Positions 11,675 through 22,400 of a stretch of DNA of 64,000 nt are shown in pieces (within the stretch, counting starts at the first letter, position 1; every line of letters begins with the position of its first letter). The DNA comes from Pachyseris speciosa. Its lineage: Eukaryota > Cnidaria > Anthozoa > Scleractinia > Pachyseridae. The translations under genes were made by a program, and so were the position numbers. The notes beneath the pieces were generated by a model. It worked only from the letters and a program-made list of their open reading frames with translations, had not been told where the DNA came from and ran no database searches. The stretch covers positions 533,501 to 597,500 of the forward strand of contig JAEMWC010000032.1 of NCBI GenBank assembly GCA_016490735.1, read 5' to 3'.

Positions 11675-12320
11675 CTATAAAAGGAAACATAAAAACGAAA
11701 GCGTTAAATTCAATTTTCGGCTTTTAAGTCTCACTTGATTTTGAATCAAAATTAGATGTTTAAAATTTACATGGTAGCGTTGGTTTTGAAAACATACATT
11801 CACAAAGGAGTATCACCAACCTGTCACTTGTTGGGCACGGATCATCTTTAAGAAGTTCACGGTCAGCTCCAAGATCTCTGCTTTCTCCATCTTTTGGCAA
11901 TTCTGATCATTCTATGGCGATAAGAAAGACCAAAGATCGAAAACTGCTAAACAAAATTTCGTTGACTTGCAGCGAAGGATGTTCAAGCGTGAAACAGATT
12001 CTTAAATATTCAACGTACTAATTTTCATGAGACCTTATTTACAAGCAAGGTGAACGATTGCTGCAAAATTTTATTGACACCATAAAGCAAACTTACGTCG
12101 CGATAGAGTGCAGACAGGACAAGTCCTTTAAGTTCTTCGAGGCTTCGGTTAATACGCGCACGCCTTTGTCTCTCCAATAAGGGTTTGCTAGCCTGTTAGA
12201 AAGGAGGCGAAAATGTAAGAACAGATGCACGAACTGACCGCACCAAGCAATTTCCTGTAAACACAGAAAGAACCTCTCTAATACCTGGCGTTTTCTGGTG
12301 CAGTGGATTCTCTCTGCCAT
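11208..12320 (-). CDS. HES-type bHLH-Orange transcriptional repressor (four exons)
   Basis: Hairy/Enhancer-of-split family repressor, usually a Notch target that binds E/N-box DNA as a dimer and recruits Groucho/TLE. Coding exons on the minus strand: 12285-12320, 12097-12192, 11821-11911 and 11208-11674; all junctions are GT-AG and phases fit, giving 690 nt (229 residues). Residues about 13-72 form the bHLH: the basic part KPLLERQRRARIN has the family's proline after lysine, and helix 2 reads KMEKAEILELTVNFLKMI. The Orange domain starts near residue 76 (HWSKHSTSESLSSYRAGF). A tyrosine/proline-rich linker follows, then WRPW at 217-220, with nine further residues after it. The paralogue cannot be decided by eye, so no symbol is given. 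Confidence 0.93.
11821..11911 (-). CDS. HES exon 3 (loop, helix 2)
   Basis: Acceptor ccatag|aatgat, donor gacag|gttggt; 91 nt, ending one base into a glycine codon. Encodes NDQNCQKMEKAEILELTVNF and the rest of helix 2. Confidence 0.92.
12097..12192 (-). CDS. HES exon 2 (basic region, helix 1)
   Basis: Acceptor ctaacag|gctagc, donor cgcgac|gtaagt; 32 codons in phase 0. Encodes the basic region and helix 1 with the loop start (SLEELKGLVLSALYRD). Confidence 0.92.
12285..12320 (-). CDS. HES exon 1
   Basis: Encodes the first 12 residues (MAERIHCTRKRQ) and ends in phase 0 at CAG|gtatta. The ATG at 12320 is the only in-frame start upstream of the basic region that leads to a valid donor. Confidence 0.85.
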
Positions 12321-12433
12321 GTTGACTGTTAAAAACCTTGTGATAGTGTAACTTCTTTCTAGTATGTGGATCGTAGAGTTCTTCTTTGAACGACGCTCAG
12401 TCTGGAAATGAAATTGGCACTAAAACCTTCGGA

Positions 12434-12442
12434 TTAAATATA
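12434..12442 (-). promoter_or_regulatory. Putative TATA box of the HES gene
   Basis: Minus strand TATATTTAA, about 115 bases upstream of the ATG, which would put initiation near 12405. A CCAAT motif lies further upstream (12485-12489, on the plus strand). Position supports it; function is inferred. Confidence 0.45.
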
Positions 12443-12532
12443 CTGTGCCACGGGCGCGTAATTTTAGACTTATTCTCTCAGGAACCAATCAGAAGCGGTC
12501 TTTGTGTTGTGCAATCAGGCTCTCAATTTTAG

Positions 12533-12538
12533 CACGCG
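12533..12538 (-). promoter_or_regulatory. CACGCG class C site upstream of the HES gene
   Basis: CACGCG is a known HES/HEY binding word. This one lies about 215 bases before the HES ATG, and another occurs near 12800. They fit feedback repression, which is common in this family, but six bases can occur by chance. Confidence 0.3.
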
Positions 12539-12539
12539 A

Positions 12540-14388
12540 ATGCGAACAAATCAATTCTTTTGTAGCGAAAATGACGCCTATAAAATGTGAAATCTTTTTT
12601 TATTTTTTACTTTCAAAGAGGAAGCGATCAACTCCCTGCGGATTCCCAGTGCGTGATTGAGATGTTTACCCAAGATAACGTAAACACTGCGTATTTTTAG
12701 TTCAATTTGTTTGCAACGCACGTTTCAGCGTGAGTCGGTCATTTTGCGCACCTACTGTTTCACGCCAAAATACCAACCGGTGCGTGCAAGCGCCAGACAT
12801 CACGCGCCTGGCTGTAACATGTGACGAGAACTATAGATTTGCCTGCGAACTGCAAATAGTTATTTACGATGTATCTCGGAAGACTATTATTTCACCATAA
12901 ACTGTTTTAGGCCACTATCGTATCCAAGCACTCGACAAATTTTGTGTTTCTTTGAAACAATCCAGTTTTAGGAAGACGATAACAATTGTTAGAAATCAAG
13001 TCCAATATGTGTAAACCTACAGCGCGTGCCTCCAATTACTGTGTGCAAAATATCACACACAGCACAAAGATATTCCAGTCCACGGAGAATAATCGTCGGT
13101 TCGAACTTCAAAATATGAAGGGCACCGCTGTGAAATACCTGCCCAATATCTGGAGAACAAAGACAACCCGCCCGAGGTGGCTCAAAACAATGCCTTGTGA
13201 ATAACAATGAGCAAGCTCGTAGTCTTAAAACTCTCACAGGAAGCAAAAGTAATACCTACGCCAAAGTTTGGATTCACAGATAGAAGACAAACTTACAGGT
13301 TCTCGCGAAAAGTCAAAGTACAGAGTTTTAAAGGAATTCTGAAGTAATTTTGACTTTCCCAATATCGCCAGTGAGCAAAGTCGGATTGCTATCGCGCCGA
13401 AAGTTTCGGGAAAAGCTGTGTTAGAATTTGGGAAGGATAGAAATCCAGAAAATATTTTAAAGCTGAAAACACCGTAAAGTTCTTACTTTTACAATTAAAC
13501 TAGAGGCTTCACGTCTTTCATTCTTTTTTCGAAGAAAAAAGCCGTTTTTGTCCCTTATTGTGACCTTTAAATTACCCGGGATAATTATAATTTTTATTAA
13601 GCTAGGACAATGTCAAAGTTTCAATCAAAGCTGGATCAAAAGCCTGCCGCGCCGCTGCGTAGTTAGTGAAGCGTCGTATACCTTGTTTTCGATTGTAAAG
13701 CGGACATTATGTTTCACTTTCATCTCATTAATCTTCTGTTGTTTTGTTGTTTGAGCTGATCATACAAATCATTATTCTAAAATGGCTTATTAAAACTTCA
13801 AACTCGCGTCGCAATCTTTTGAAATTGCCGGGGTACGCCGCTGCTTAAGAATTCTTTTGTTATTGTTCGTGTATTATTTGCGTAATTAGAAAAAGGTCCG
13901 CCTTTCCTGACACCAGCTTTTAAAAGGACACACTCTCCAATCACGTGGGGTTGAAGCAAAATTTTTGGAATTCATTGTTCCGAAAAGAACGAACAGCAGT
14001 TCACACAGTGATACTCTTTTGAGAAGTTTTTTTTTTTCGCGACAGAGAGAAAGATAGAGAATGGCCGAGTGAATTTCGTGCGGCGCTCTTGTCGTGCGAC
14101 AAGTTTCGCATTTGGTCATTTGGACTTTCGAAAAAGTCGTCGCTCGCTCAGACGCTCACCCGCTTCGCCGCCTCGCTCGACCGCTTCTCGGCCTAAAAAG
14201 CTCGCTCCTCTCGGCTTTTCTGCTGTGAGACTAGAGAGGTCGAATTGTGGCAAGTCTAGCGGTCATTCGGCGCGCCAAAAAATTGATTGTCAGTTCAGGA
14301 AGCCACGCGAGGAAGGGGCGAGGGCCCTTTTGAGACTATTTGAGACAGTCTCTCTTACTGTTTAGTATGTGTTCACTCCACTGAAGAG
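12540..14388. other. Region upstream of the HES gene
   Basis: No supported gene. The stretch 14090-14260 is rich in 'cgctcgctc' and 'gcttctcggcc' words and gives open frames on both strands that look like repeat translation, not protein. Confidence 0.35.
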
Positions 14389-14949
14389 TTAAGCCTGGTT
14401 TTCACTAGCGACGCAAGCGTAAGCGCAAGCATAAGTAGCTTATGCCAAGTAAAAACGAGCACTACCCAAGCGAATGCAAGCATAAGCGCAAGCACAGTGA
14501 AAAGGAAAAATTTTGATCCTTGTGAAATAAGCGCTCTTGTGCTTGCGCTTATACATACATACATCACATTATTTACCCTCGGATTTTAGAGTAGCTTGTG
14601 CAGCTAATATCTCCGAGCATTTAATCATCAGATGAGAGATAGACCATCACACCGGGATCTTTTCGAACAGTGTGTGGGTTCTTTTACAACCCACAGAATC
14701 AATTATGAAGAGTTGTGAGACGGGGCCTACGGTTTATCGTCCTTATCCGAGAAGACTAGAAAGTCTAACCATTTGCAGATGTTATTACAAAGGCAGCACT
14801 ATCTCCTCAATTGTTTAAAGACCCTGAGTGTTGGTCCGACCGGGGTTTGAACCACCGACCTCCCGCACGCTAGTCCGGTGCTCTACCACTGAGCTAACCG
14901 GTCGGCCTTAATGCTTATGCTTGCGTCGCTAGTGAAAACCGGGCTTTAA
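14389..14949. mobile_element. TTAA-flanked MITE interrupted by a SINE
   Basis: The ends 'gcctggttttcactagcgac' and its near-complement (14922-14945) are flanked by TTAA at 14389-14392 and 14946-14949, as in piggyBac-like insertions. Subterminal sequence is a run of GCAAGC/GCTTAT words. The SINE at 14553-14912 sits inside. No transposase is present. Confidence 0.55.
14553..14912 (-). mobile_element. tRNA-derived SINE, family 1
   Basis: On the minus strand the head has box A-like TTAGCTCAGTGGTAGAGCA and box B-like GGTTCAAACCC. A body follows containing 'cactcagggtctttaaa' and 'agaacccacacactgttcg', and the tail is (ATGT)n. Flanked by the direct repeat GCTTAT (14547-14552 and 14913-14918). A second copy lies at 33993-34510 on the plus strand. 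Confidence 0.75.
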
Positions 14950-15115
14950 AGCCTGGTTCACACTAGCGACATAACCGCATCACCATGACGACATAAAATG
15001 GACGTTATTTCGACGCAAAGAGGACGTTATGTTTCCAGTGTGAACATGCAGACATAATGACATAATAACAACATAACAGCATGAACGTAACGACATAAGT
15101 GTGAACCAGGCTTAA
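14946..15115. mobile_element. Second TTAA-flanked MITE, sharing a TTAA with its neighbour
   Basis: Inverted ends 'gcctggttcacactagcgac' and 'gtgtgaaccaggc' lie between TTAA at 14946-14949 and 15112-15115. The interior is composed of 'gacataa' words in both orientations. The left TTAA is also the right TTAA of the preceding element. Confidence 0.55.
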
Positions 15116-16100
15116 GCGATTAGCTCCTCCTTGCTCTGGCCGCTGTGATCATGCAATCTTCAGTCCTTGTGCAGTATGTTGCTGCGTCTGTGTTTGCCAA
15201 ACATGCAAGAAAAACCAACGGGAAAAAACGAAAATGCTTCATTGTTTCTACTTTCGTCCCAATGTAAGTTATAAAGATCATACCATCTCCCCTTCGATAC
15301 CAAATTTGAGAACGTCACGTACTCCTCAGTACACGACTGGTTCTGAATAGATCACGGTTACACGGCGTTTAATATTCGTGCACCATATGATGTACCAGTG
15401 ATCACAACATTAGAGCAGTTGTGTTGCTTTTCATTTCAGTTAGTCCCCAAATGGGACTGCAACAAGATTAAAGCATTTACGTTAATCATAAGATCAACTC
15501 TCCACAACGAACGGTGAACAGAAGCCAACAGTAAAGGGCTTTCAGGCTTTCGTTTTCAAATTGGTCGGCTACTGTTTATATATTAAAACACATGTGAGGA
15601 AGGAGTCTCGTCTTTAAGGTTCCATCTATCTTCCTTCACTTTCCCTTAAAAATATAGTACCGTATCCAAGGAGTAATATCTGTGTGCGAGATTATTTCTC
15701 ATTCTAGTATTTATTATGTCCATGAGATTGTTCCGCTAGCTGCGGCCAGCCAGTCGTCAAGTGAGTGCATAAATTGCACTCTGGCTGATTAATAAGATCT
15801 GCCGTTCTTAAAAACAATTTCTTTCGTCAAAGGATAAAATATTTATGTATATATTTTTGCGTAATTTTGTAAATTTGAAGGTGGAAAGCCAGACAGGACA
15901 AGAGTGACTGCCAAATTCCCTATGTTGATCGCAAGCGCTTCATTGCGTCACTGATCAGCGCGCGCTCTAGAGAAATGCAAGCTATCGAAGTGGCAAATAC
16001 CTTCTCAACTCAGTTAACACGATAATCGAATAGAAAAGATTGCAAATTGACTCATACTGTTTGTCTTCCTGTCGGTCCAGTAAATTTTAGTTTCCCTGGC
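15116..16100. other. Upstream flank of NEDD1
   Basis: No exon or repeat recognised. The part from about 15900 is likely the NEDD1 promoter, but no TATA box or other core element is convincing. Confidence 0.3.
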
Positions 16101-16128
16101 AAAGCGAAGATGTTATGACGGTCAGCGG

Positions 16129-16241
16129 GTAAGTGCATAGCTTGCAAAGCATTGTGGTTAGCCTAAGGAAGAAAAAAATGGCGGCAATATCGAATGTGAA
16201 TTAATTTCACGACAAATAATTGATAAATATGTGAAATACAG
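16129..16241 (+). other. Possible 5' UTR intron of NEDD1
   Basis: A good donor (cagcgg|gtaagt) at 16129 and an acceptor (aaatacag|gggcc) at 16241 lie just before the start codon. Splicing this out would remove the upstream ATG near 16179, which opens a frame of only eight codons. Confidence 0.4.
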
Positions 16242-16278
16242 GGGCCTAGGTCGAAACTGTGGGTAAATAACGGGGAGG

Positions 16279-16408
16279 ATGGCAGCAAAGATACGTCTTG
16301 CATCGTCTGGAGGCGACATAAAGATCTGGGACATGCCAGAGCTGAGTATGGTGAAGACCCTTACTCCCCACTCGCAGCCTGTTGGCTCTCTGTGTTGGAG
16401 TCCAAACA
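16279..16408 (+). CDS. NEDD1: NEDD1 exon 1
   Basis: Start ATG at 16279 (MAAKIRLASSGGDIKIWD); donor aaca|gtatcc. First WD40 blade. Ends one base into an asparagine codon. Confidence 0.92.
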
Positions 16409-19400
16409 GTATCCTTATTGACTTGTAATTTATGCTTGATATAGGTTTTCTCGTAACAGATACTTTGCTAGTTAAATTTAATTTAAGAGTTTGACAATGT
16501 CAAAAATTTCCTTCTCAAGCATATTGTATGCTTCTCGAATCAAGACATAAGACTTCAGCTTATGTTCAATACCTCGCTCTCGCTATGTCATTATACGTTG
16601 TTTTCAAACGAAGCTTATTACTTTGGTTATATTGACGTTGATTTGCATTTGAAAAGAAGCTATTTTCGTGGTTTTGTTAGCCATTTTCACTAAAAGTATC
16701 CGACCACTTAGGTTTTATGTTTTTCGTTTTGTAGATAGAAAAGCTTTAACCTAACTTATATAAAAGTAGACTTCAATTTTCGTTCCTCCAACTATAAGCT
16801 TAGCTTTTCTGTTCGCTCATTCATGATCAGTTGCAAATAGGTTTTCATCTATTTTCCCTCTTGGCTCAAACCTAGGGTCGTCAAAACGAAACCGCAATTG
16901 AAATGCCATCATTTTGTTCTGAAAGAGTGTAATGTGGGACCCGATTGCTAAGCCATCAAATACAAGTTTATTATTTTTATTTTTAGCAAACATTTACATG
17001 TGGAGCTAATTATTAAAGTGCCCCTAACCCCAAAAATCTTTGCACCTGTTCAAAATACATTGCACCTTTTACAGCTGTAGTGCTTTCTAAACCAAATCTT
17101 GATGTTTTATAGGCTGTGAAAGTTAGTCAGCTGTACGAAATCTAGCCATCATCTGTTACATGACTGAGCTAGTAAGGGGCGTAGGTCTATTCCTGGTTTG
17201 ACGTCAGACTGATTTGCATCGCAATAAGTCTTTGTAAACACACATGCAAAGCAGTTTGTGAAACCAGGAATAGATTTATGTCCCTTCTGACTCGGTCATG
17301 TACCAAATGATGCTTAGTTTATCATAAGTTTGCAAGTGAATGAAAAAGTCTGAAACTGGAAATGAAGGCTACATGTGTTTGGAAAAGGTGAACAGTTTTA
17401 TATTAGCAGAAACCAATACTGTATTTTGGGGTGAGGTGCACTTTATGTTTTTTTTTCTTTTTAATTATAAAGTTACCAGTACCTGTGATTGAAACCTTAA
17501 CACCATCAGATCAATGTTTGGCAAGTGCTGCTAATGACAAAGTTGTTGTCACCTATATGAAAGGAGATGTGTATGACACTACAGAAATTACTGCTGGGGT
17601 GAGTAAACCAGGAATATTACCTTCCTTTTTTACCCACAAACTTACATGTAGCAATGGTAGCCCAAGCAAAAGAGAAATAAACCTCTTGATTTTTCTCAAT
17701 ACAAATGCTTCACAAGATGCTGGCCTCTTAAAATTCCTTTCCCATCACTGTTCAAGATGCTCACAAGTTTTGCAAGGATCAACTGAGTAACAGACACACA
17801 CTTGCTATTAGGCAACATTTTCCGTACTGAAACTGCTTTTTTGCTGAAACAAACGTTTTTAGGTGGTAAACCACAAGGATCTGTATAGACCTTTATCTCA
17901 AGCAGAAATTAGAAAGTCTCTAAATGCTGTTTAATTACCTTGCAAAGATTCAACTATAGTAATATTAATTGCAGTTATGTTGCCCTCTTTATAATCGCTA
18001 TAATTATTAGCAAGTACTCACGAGTGAGTGTAGGAGCTAGATGCTATTCTGCCAATGATTCTTGATGACTAAGAATGATTCAGGATGATTCAGCATTTGT
18101 AATGTTCTACGTTTAGTGATTCATGTCAATACTTATATAAACTGTAGATTTTAACTCAGTAAAGAGAGATACAGCTATATAGTTGACACAGCAAGTTGTA
18201 GTTCTTGGCTCTTGTTTCTAACAAGCTAACCCAACCTGTGAGACACTCTGTGCAAAAATCAGCCATAAGTTGCAGTTTTTTTCTCTTTTCCTTTGGATTT
18301 AATATCTCCTACATGTATATTTGCAACATGTGATGAACCTGTTAGTGCTGATAAATCTGTATTAAGAACTATATTGTTTGCATAATATAGTTTTATTTCT
18401 AAATTATAGGAAGGAAATACCTGTGTTGCTTTTAATTCATCATCGCGTTATTTATTGACTGGTGGGAAAAGCAAAACTCTCAATATTTGGGACATGAAGA
18501 CAAAGAGTATTAAGAAGACATACAAGGTTGGTGACATTGTTATCCGACATGCTCTAACATGACATGCTTATGATGTGACGTGACGTGACATACCCATGAT
18601 TCTTAGTAGGTTAGGTTGTCTTCGCTCGTGTGAGTCGGCCATGTTGCATTGCACAATAAAGTCTGTCAAGAACCTTGGCTCCTGTTGACCTATTACATGG
18701 TGTCAGAAGTCTTGTAACTCACAGCGCCGATCATCGGTCTTACCTGCTTCTCATTGACCGACCTCATCACGCTCAGCCTCGCCACTTCGCTCAAAACATC
18801 GCAAACCAACCGGCGTGGCTCGAGTGCTCCTGTCGACTATTATCTCTGGGGCCCTTCCACATCCTGATCTCAACTCTTGGACTTCTCTCGCAAAATGGGC
18901 AAAGATCGACCTATTTTGATGCAAGCTCAGCGGATCGCCGCGGTGCATTTAAGTTTTTCGTCGCTAACTTCAGGGACTTCTGTGTCATGGAAGATTACAT
19001 CAATCCCGCCAAACCCCTTGACAGCGAGGACTATTGGATCTCGGCCAAACGCCCGAAAGCCATGGCCGCTCTTCGTCGCACATTTCCCCAAGCAGAATGG
19101 GACGTGCTTACGACTACCATTGACTCGCAAATACCAGAAGAGGAAAAGCAAAACCCGGCTCAGTGGCTCGCTAAGCTCTCCCAGCACTATCTAGGCGGCG
19201 AGCCGATAATCCAAAGTACACACAATTTTCTCCGTGTACTGAAGCAATCCCCAGGAATGTCTATCCAAGCGTGGCACACTCTCGTGCATTTGGAATATCA
19301 GAAGTGCAATTTTCCTCCAGCAGCAGCTGATCGATTGCAAAGGGACATCTTTGTCATTGGATTAAACAATGCATTTCGATGTTTCCGTAGTGATGTTATC

Positions 19401-22400
19401 TCTCATGAAGACTTAACCTCGTTCTCGTTTGCCCAAGTCATCTCAAAAGCTCGTGATTTTGAGGCCAGCATTCAAACGGACTCAGCCATCACACAGCAAC
19501 ATCTGGAGGAGGGAGCAAACAAAGTGACACCCTTTGGGACCAAGCCAAAACTACCTTGTCCACCTAGGCGCTCGACCGGCCCTCCCACCGAGAGTCCTCA
19601 CTCCACTTGCATCTGGTGCGGACGGGCAGCCCATTCTTCATGTCGACACTGCCCCACATCCAATGACACCTGCCATGGTTGTGGTAAGCGCGGACACTGG
19701 CAACAGGTTTGCAGAGCGTCCTCTGCAAATGTGGTATCTGATGTGGAACAGAACTTCTCCAGTGAACCACAGTCCACCTACTTCATCACACACTGCTGCC
19801 AAACCATCATTTCTCAAGCGACTCAGATTCCAGGTTGACTCAGGCTGCTCCTGTAACACCATACATGTTTCTGATTTGAACAATCTCTCACCAGTCCAGG
19901 TGAACCCGTCTCATGTTCGTCTCTTTGACTACTCAAAGACAGTCATTCCAACCACAGGACAAGCCACTCTTCAGTGCACTCGCCGTGGAAAAGTGTACGA
20001 GATTGTTGTACAAATCATCACTGCACAGCGCTACTATCCTCCTCTTTTGGGCTTGGCTGACAGCACTCGACTGGGCATCATCAATTATGATGTAGACACC
20101 GCCAATCAGCTGGATGACAGTCAAGTAGCTGCACCTCCTATTGGTGAGTTAACATTGAATTACATCAAACAGGCCAACCCTGAATTGTTTGAGGACTTAG
20201 GCAAACTGAGTGAACCCTTTTCAATAACCCTCAATCCTGATGTGAAGCCCATCCAAGCACCTCCCCACCGCTACGCTGCGCCCAAACTACCAATCATCAA
20301 GGAGGCATTGAGCAAGCTGATCCACACCGGCCAATTGGTTCGAGTAAACAAACCTACCCCATGGATATCTTACATGGTTGTACGCGAGCATCCTGCAACG
20401 GCCAACAAACCTGCCAAAGTTAGAATTTGCTTGGACCCCTCCCAAACAGTAAATAAAGCCATCATTCGACCGGTTTACCCCATACCCACTCCCGAAGAAA
20501 ACATCCATCTCTTCCACCAAGCAAAGATCTTCTCGGTGTTTGACATCAAAGATGCATTTCAAAATATTGAACTAACACTTGAATCTTCTCTACTGACCAC
20601 CATGCACACCCCGTGGGGCCACTATCGCTGGACTCGACTTCCATTTGGTATTAGTTCAGCTCCTGAAGAATTTCAGCATCGTCTCCATGATGTCCTGAGT
20701 GGAATGGAAGGCGTTGTGAACATCGCAGACGATATCATTGTTGTTGGCCAAGGTGAATCTTTAGAAGATGCCACCAAAGATCATGACCGCACTGTCCTCT
20801 ACTTGTTAGCTCGTCTCTCGAAGCATAACCTTAAGCTAAACCCAGACAAGATCCAGTTCAAAACATCTACTGCACCGTTCATGGGTCATGTGCTCACTCC
20901 TGAGGGACTTAAACCCAGCACGGAGATAGTAACTGCTGTCCTGGAAATGCCCCAACCTCGAGACAAGGTGGCTACACGCCGGTTCTTGGGAACCATCACA
21001 TACCTAGCCAAGTTCTGCCCAAATCTAAGCGAAGTCGTCCGTCCTCTCCGTGACCTCACTCACATTAAACAGGTATTTCTCTGGTCTGAGCAGCACAGCA
21101 ATGCCTTTGCCAAAGCTAAGGAGTTAGTGTCCAAGACACCTTGTCTGCGTTACTTTGACATTAATTCCCCTGTAGTACTTCAGGTAGATGCCTCGGAATA
21201 TGGCCTTGGTGCGGCACTGCTTCAACCAGTCACTGACCCTAATGGCTCGAGCAACATCCAATGGCAACCAGTCGCCTACAGTTCCAGCTCTCTCTCCAAC
21301 TGAACAGTGATATGCTCAAATTGAAAAAGAAACTCTTGCCATCATTCACGCCTTCCACAAATTCGATCAGCTCCTCTTTGGCAAGTCTGATATCACGGTT
21401 CACAGTGACCATCAACCCTTAGAAACAATCTTCAAGCGCCCTCTTGTCTCTGCTCCACGTCGTCTCCAGAGCATGATCCTCGCCCTTCAGCAGTACAGCT
21501 TCCGTGTTGAATACCGAAAGGGCTCCACCCTTCACATCGCAGACACCCTCTCTAGAGCGCCTTTGCCCACCATATCTCACAAGCAAGTCCATGATGAGCT
21601 TGTCTACCAAGTGGAGTTTGAGTCCACCACACCTGACCTCTCCGTTTCCAAGATGCTACTCTGCGGGACATTAGAGCTGCAGCTTCCTCAGATCCTGAAC
21701 AGATTGCTCTCCACTCCCTAGTTCTCACAGGTTGACCTAATGACAAGTCAGCTGTTCCTGAGTTAGCACGACCATATTGGTCCATACGTCAAGAACTCAC
21801 AGTCCATGATGGCCTACTATTCAAGCAGGACCGAGTCATCATCCCATCCTCACTTCGAGAAACCCTCTTACGCAAACTCCATACCGCCCATCGGGGTTCT
21901 GAGTTCACCCTCCGCCATGCCCGCAATTGTGTGTTCTGGCCTGGCCTTAACCATCAAATAACAGACATATGCCAATCCTGCACAACTTGTGTTCAACATG
22001 CACGTCAACACCCTCGAGAGCCCCTTCAACCATACCCAGTACCCACTTTACCCTGGCAACTTGTCTCTCAAGACCTCTTCGAGCTCAAGGGTGTTGCCTA
22101 TTTGATCACCGTTGATCATTACAGTGACTTGTACGAAATTGATCGACTCCCAACCATTCAGTCATCAGCTGTCATCCAGGCCACCAAGCAGCACTTCAGT
22201 CGACACGGCATTCCACACACTCTCGTAACAGACAATGGCGCTCAGTTCACCTCCGATCTATTTAAGACATTTGCTAAGAATTACCAGTTCAACCACATCA
22301 CATCTTCCCCATACTGGTCTCAGTCTAACGGTCGAGCAGAAGCTGCTGTTAAATCAGCCAAACACATCCTACTCACCGCTGCTGATGTAGATCTAGCCCT

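Noticed and set aside
14069..14365. Arg/Ser-rich 98-codon frame
   Set aside because: Derived from 'cgctcgctc' repeats, open also in other frames.
18675..18890. N-terminal 70 residues of the gag frame as protein
   Set aside because: Lies over the LTR/PBS zone and leader; conserved gag begins only near 18900.
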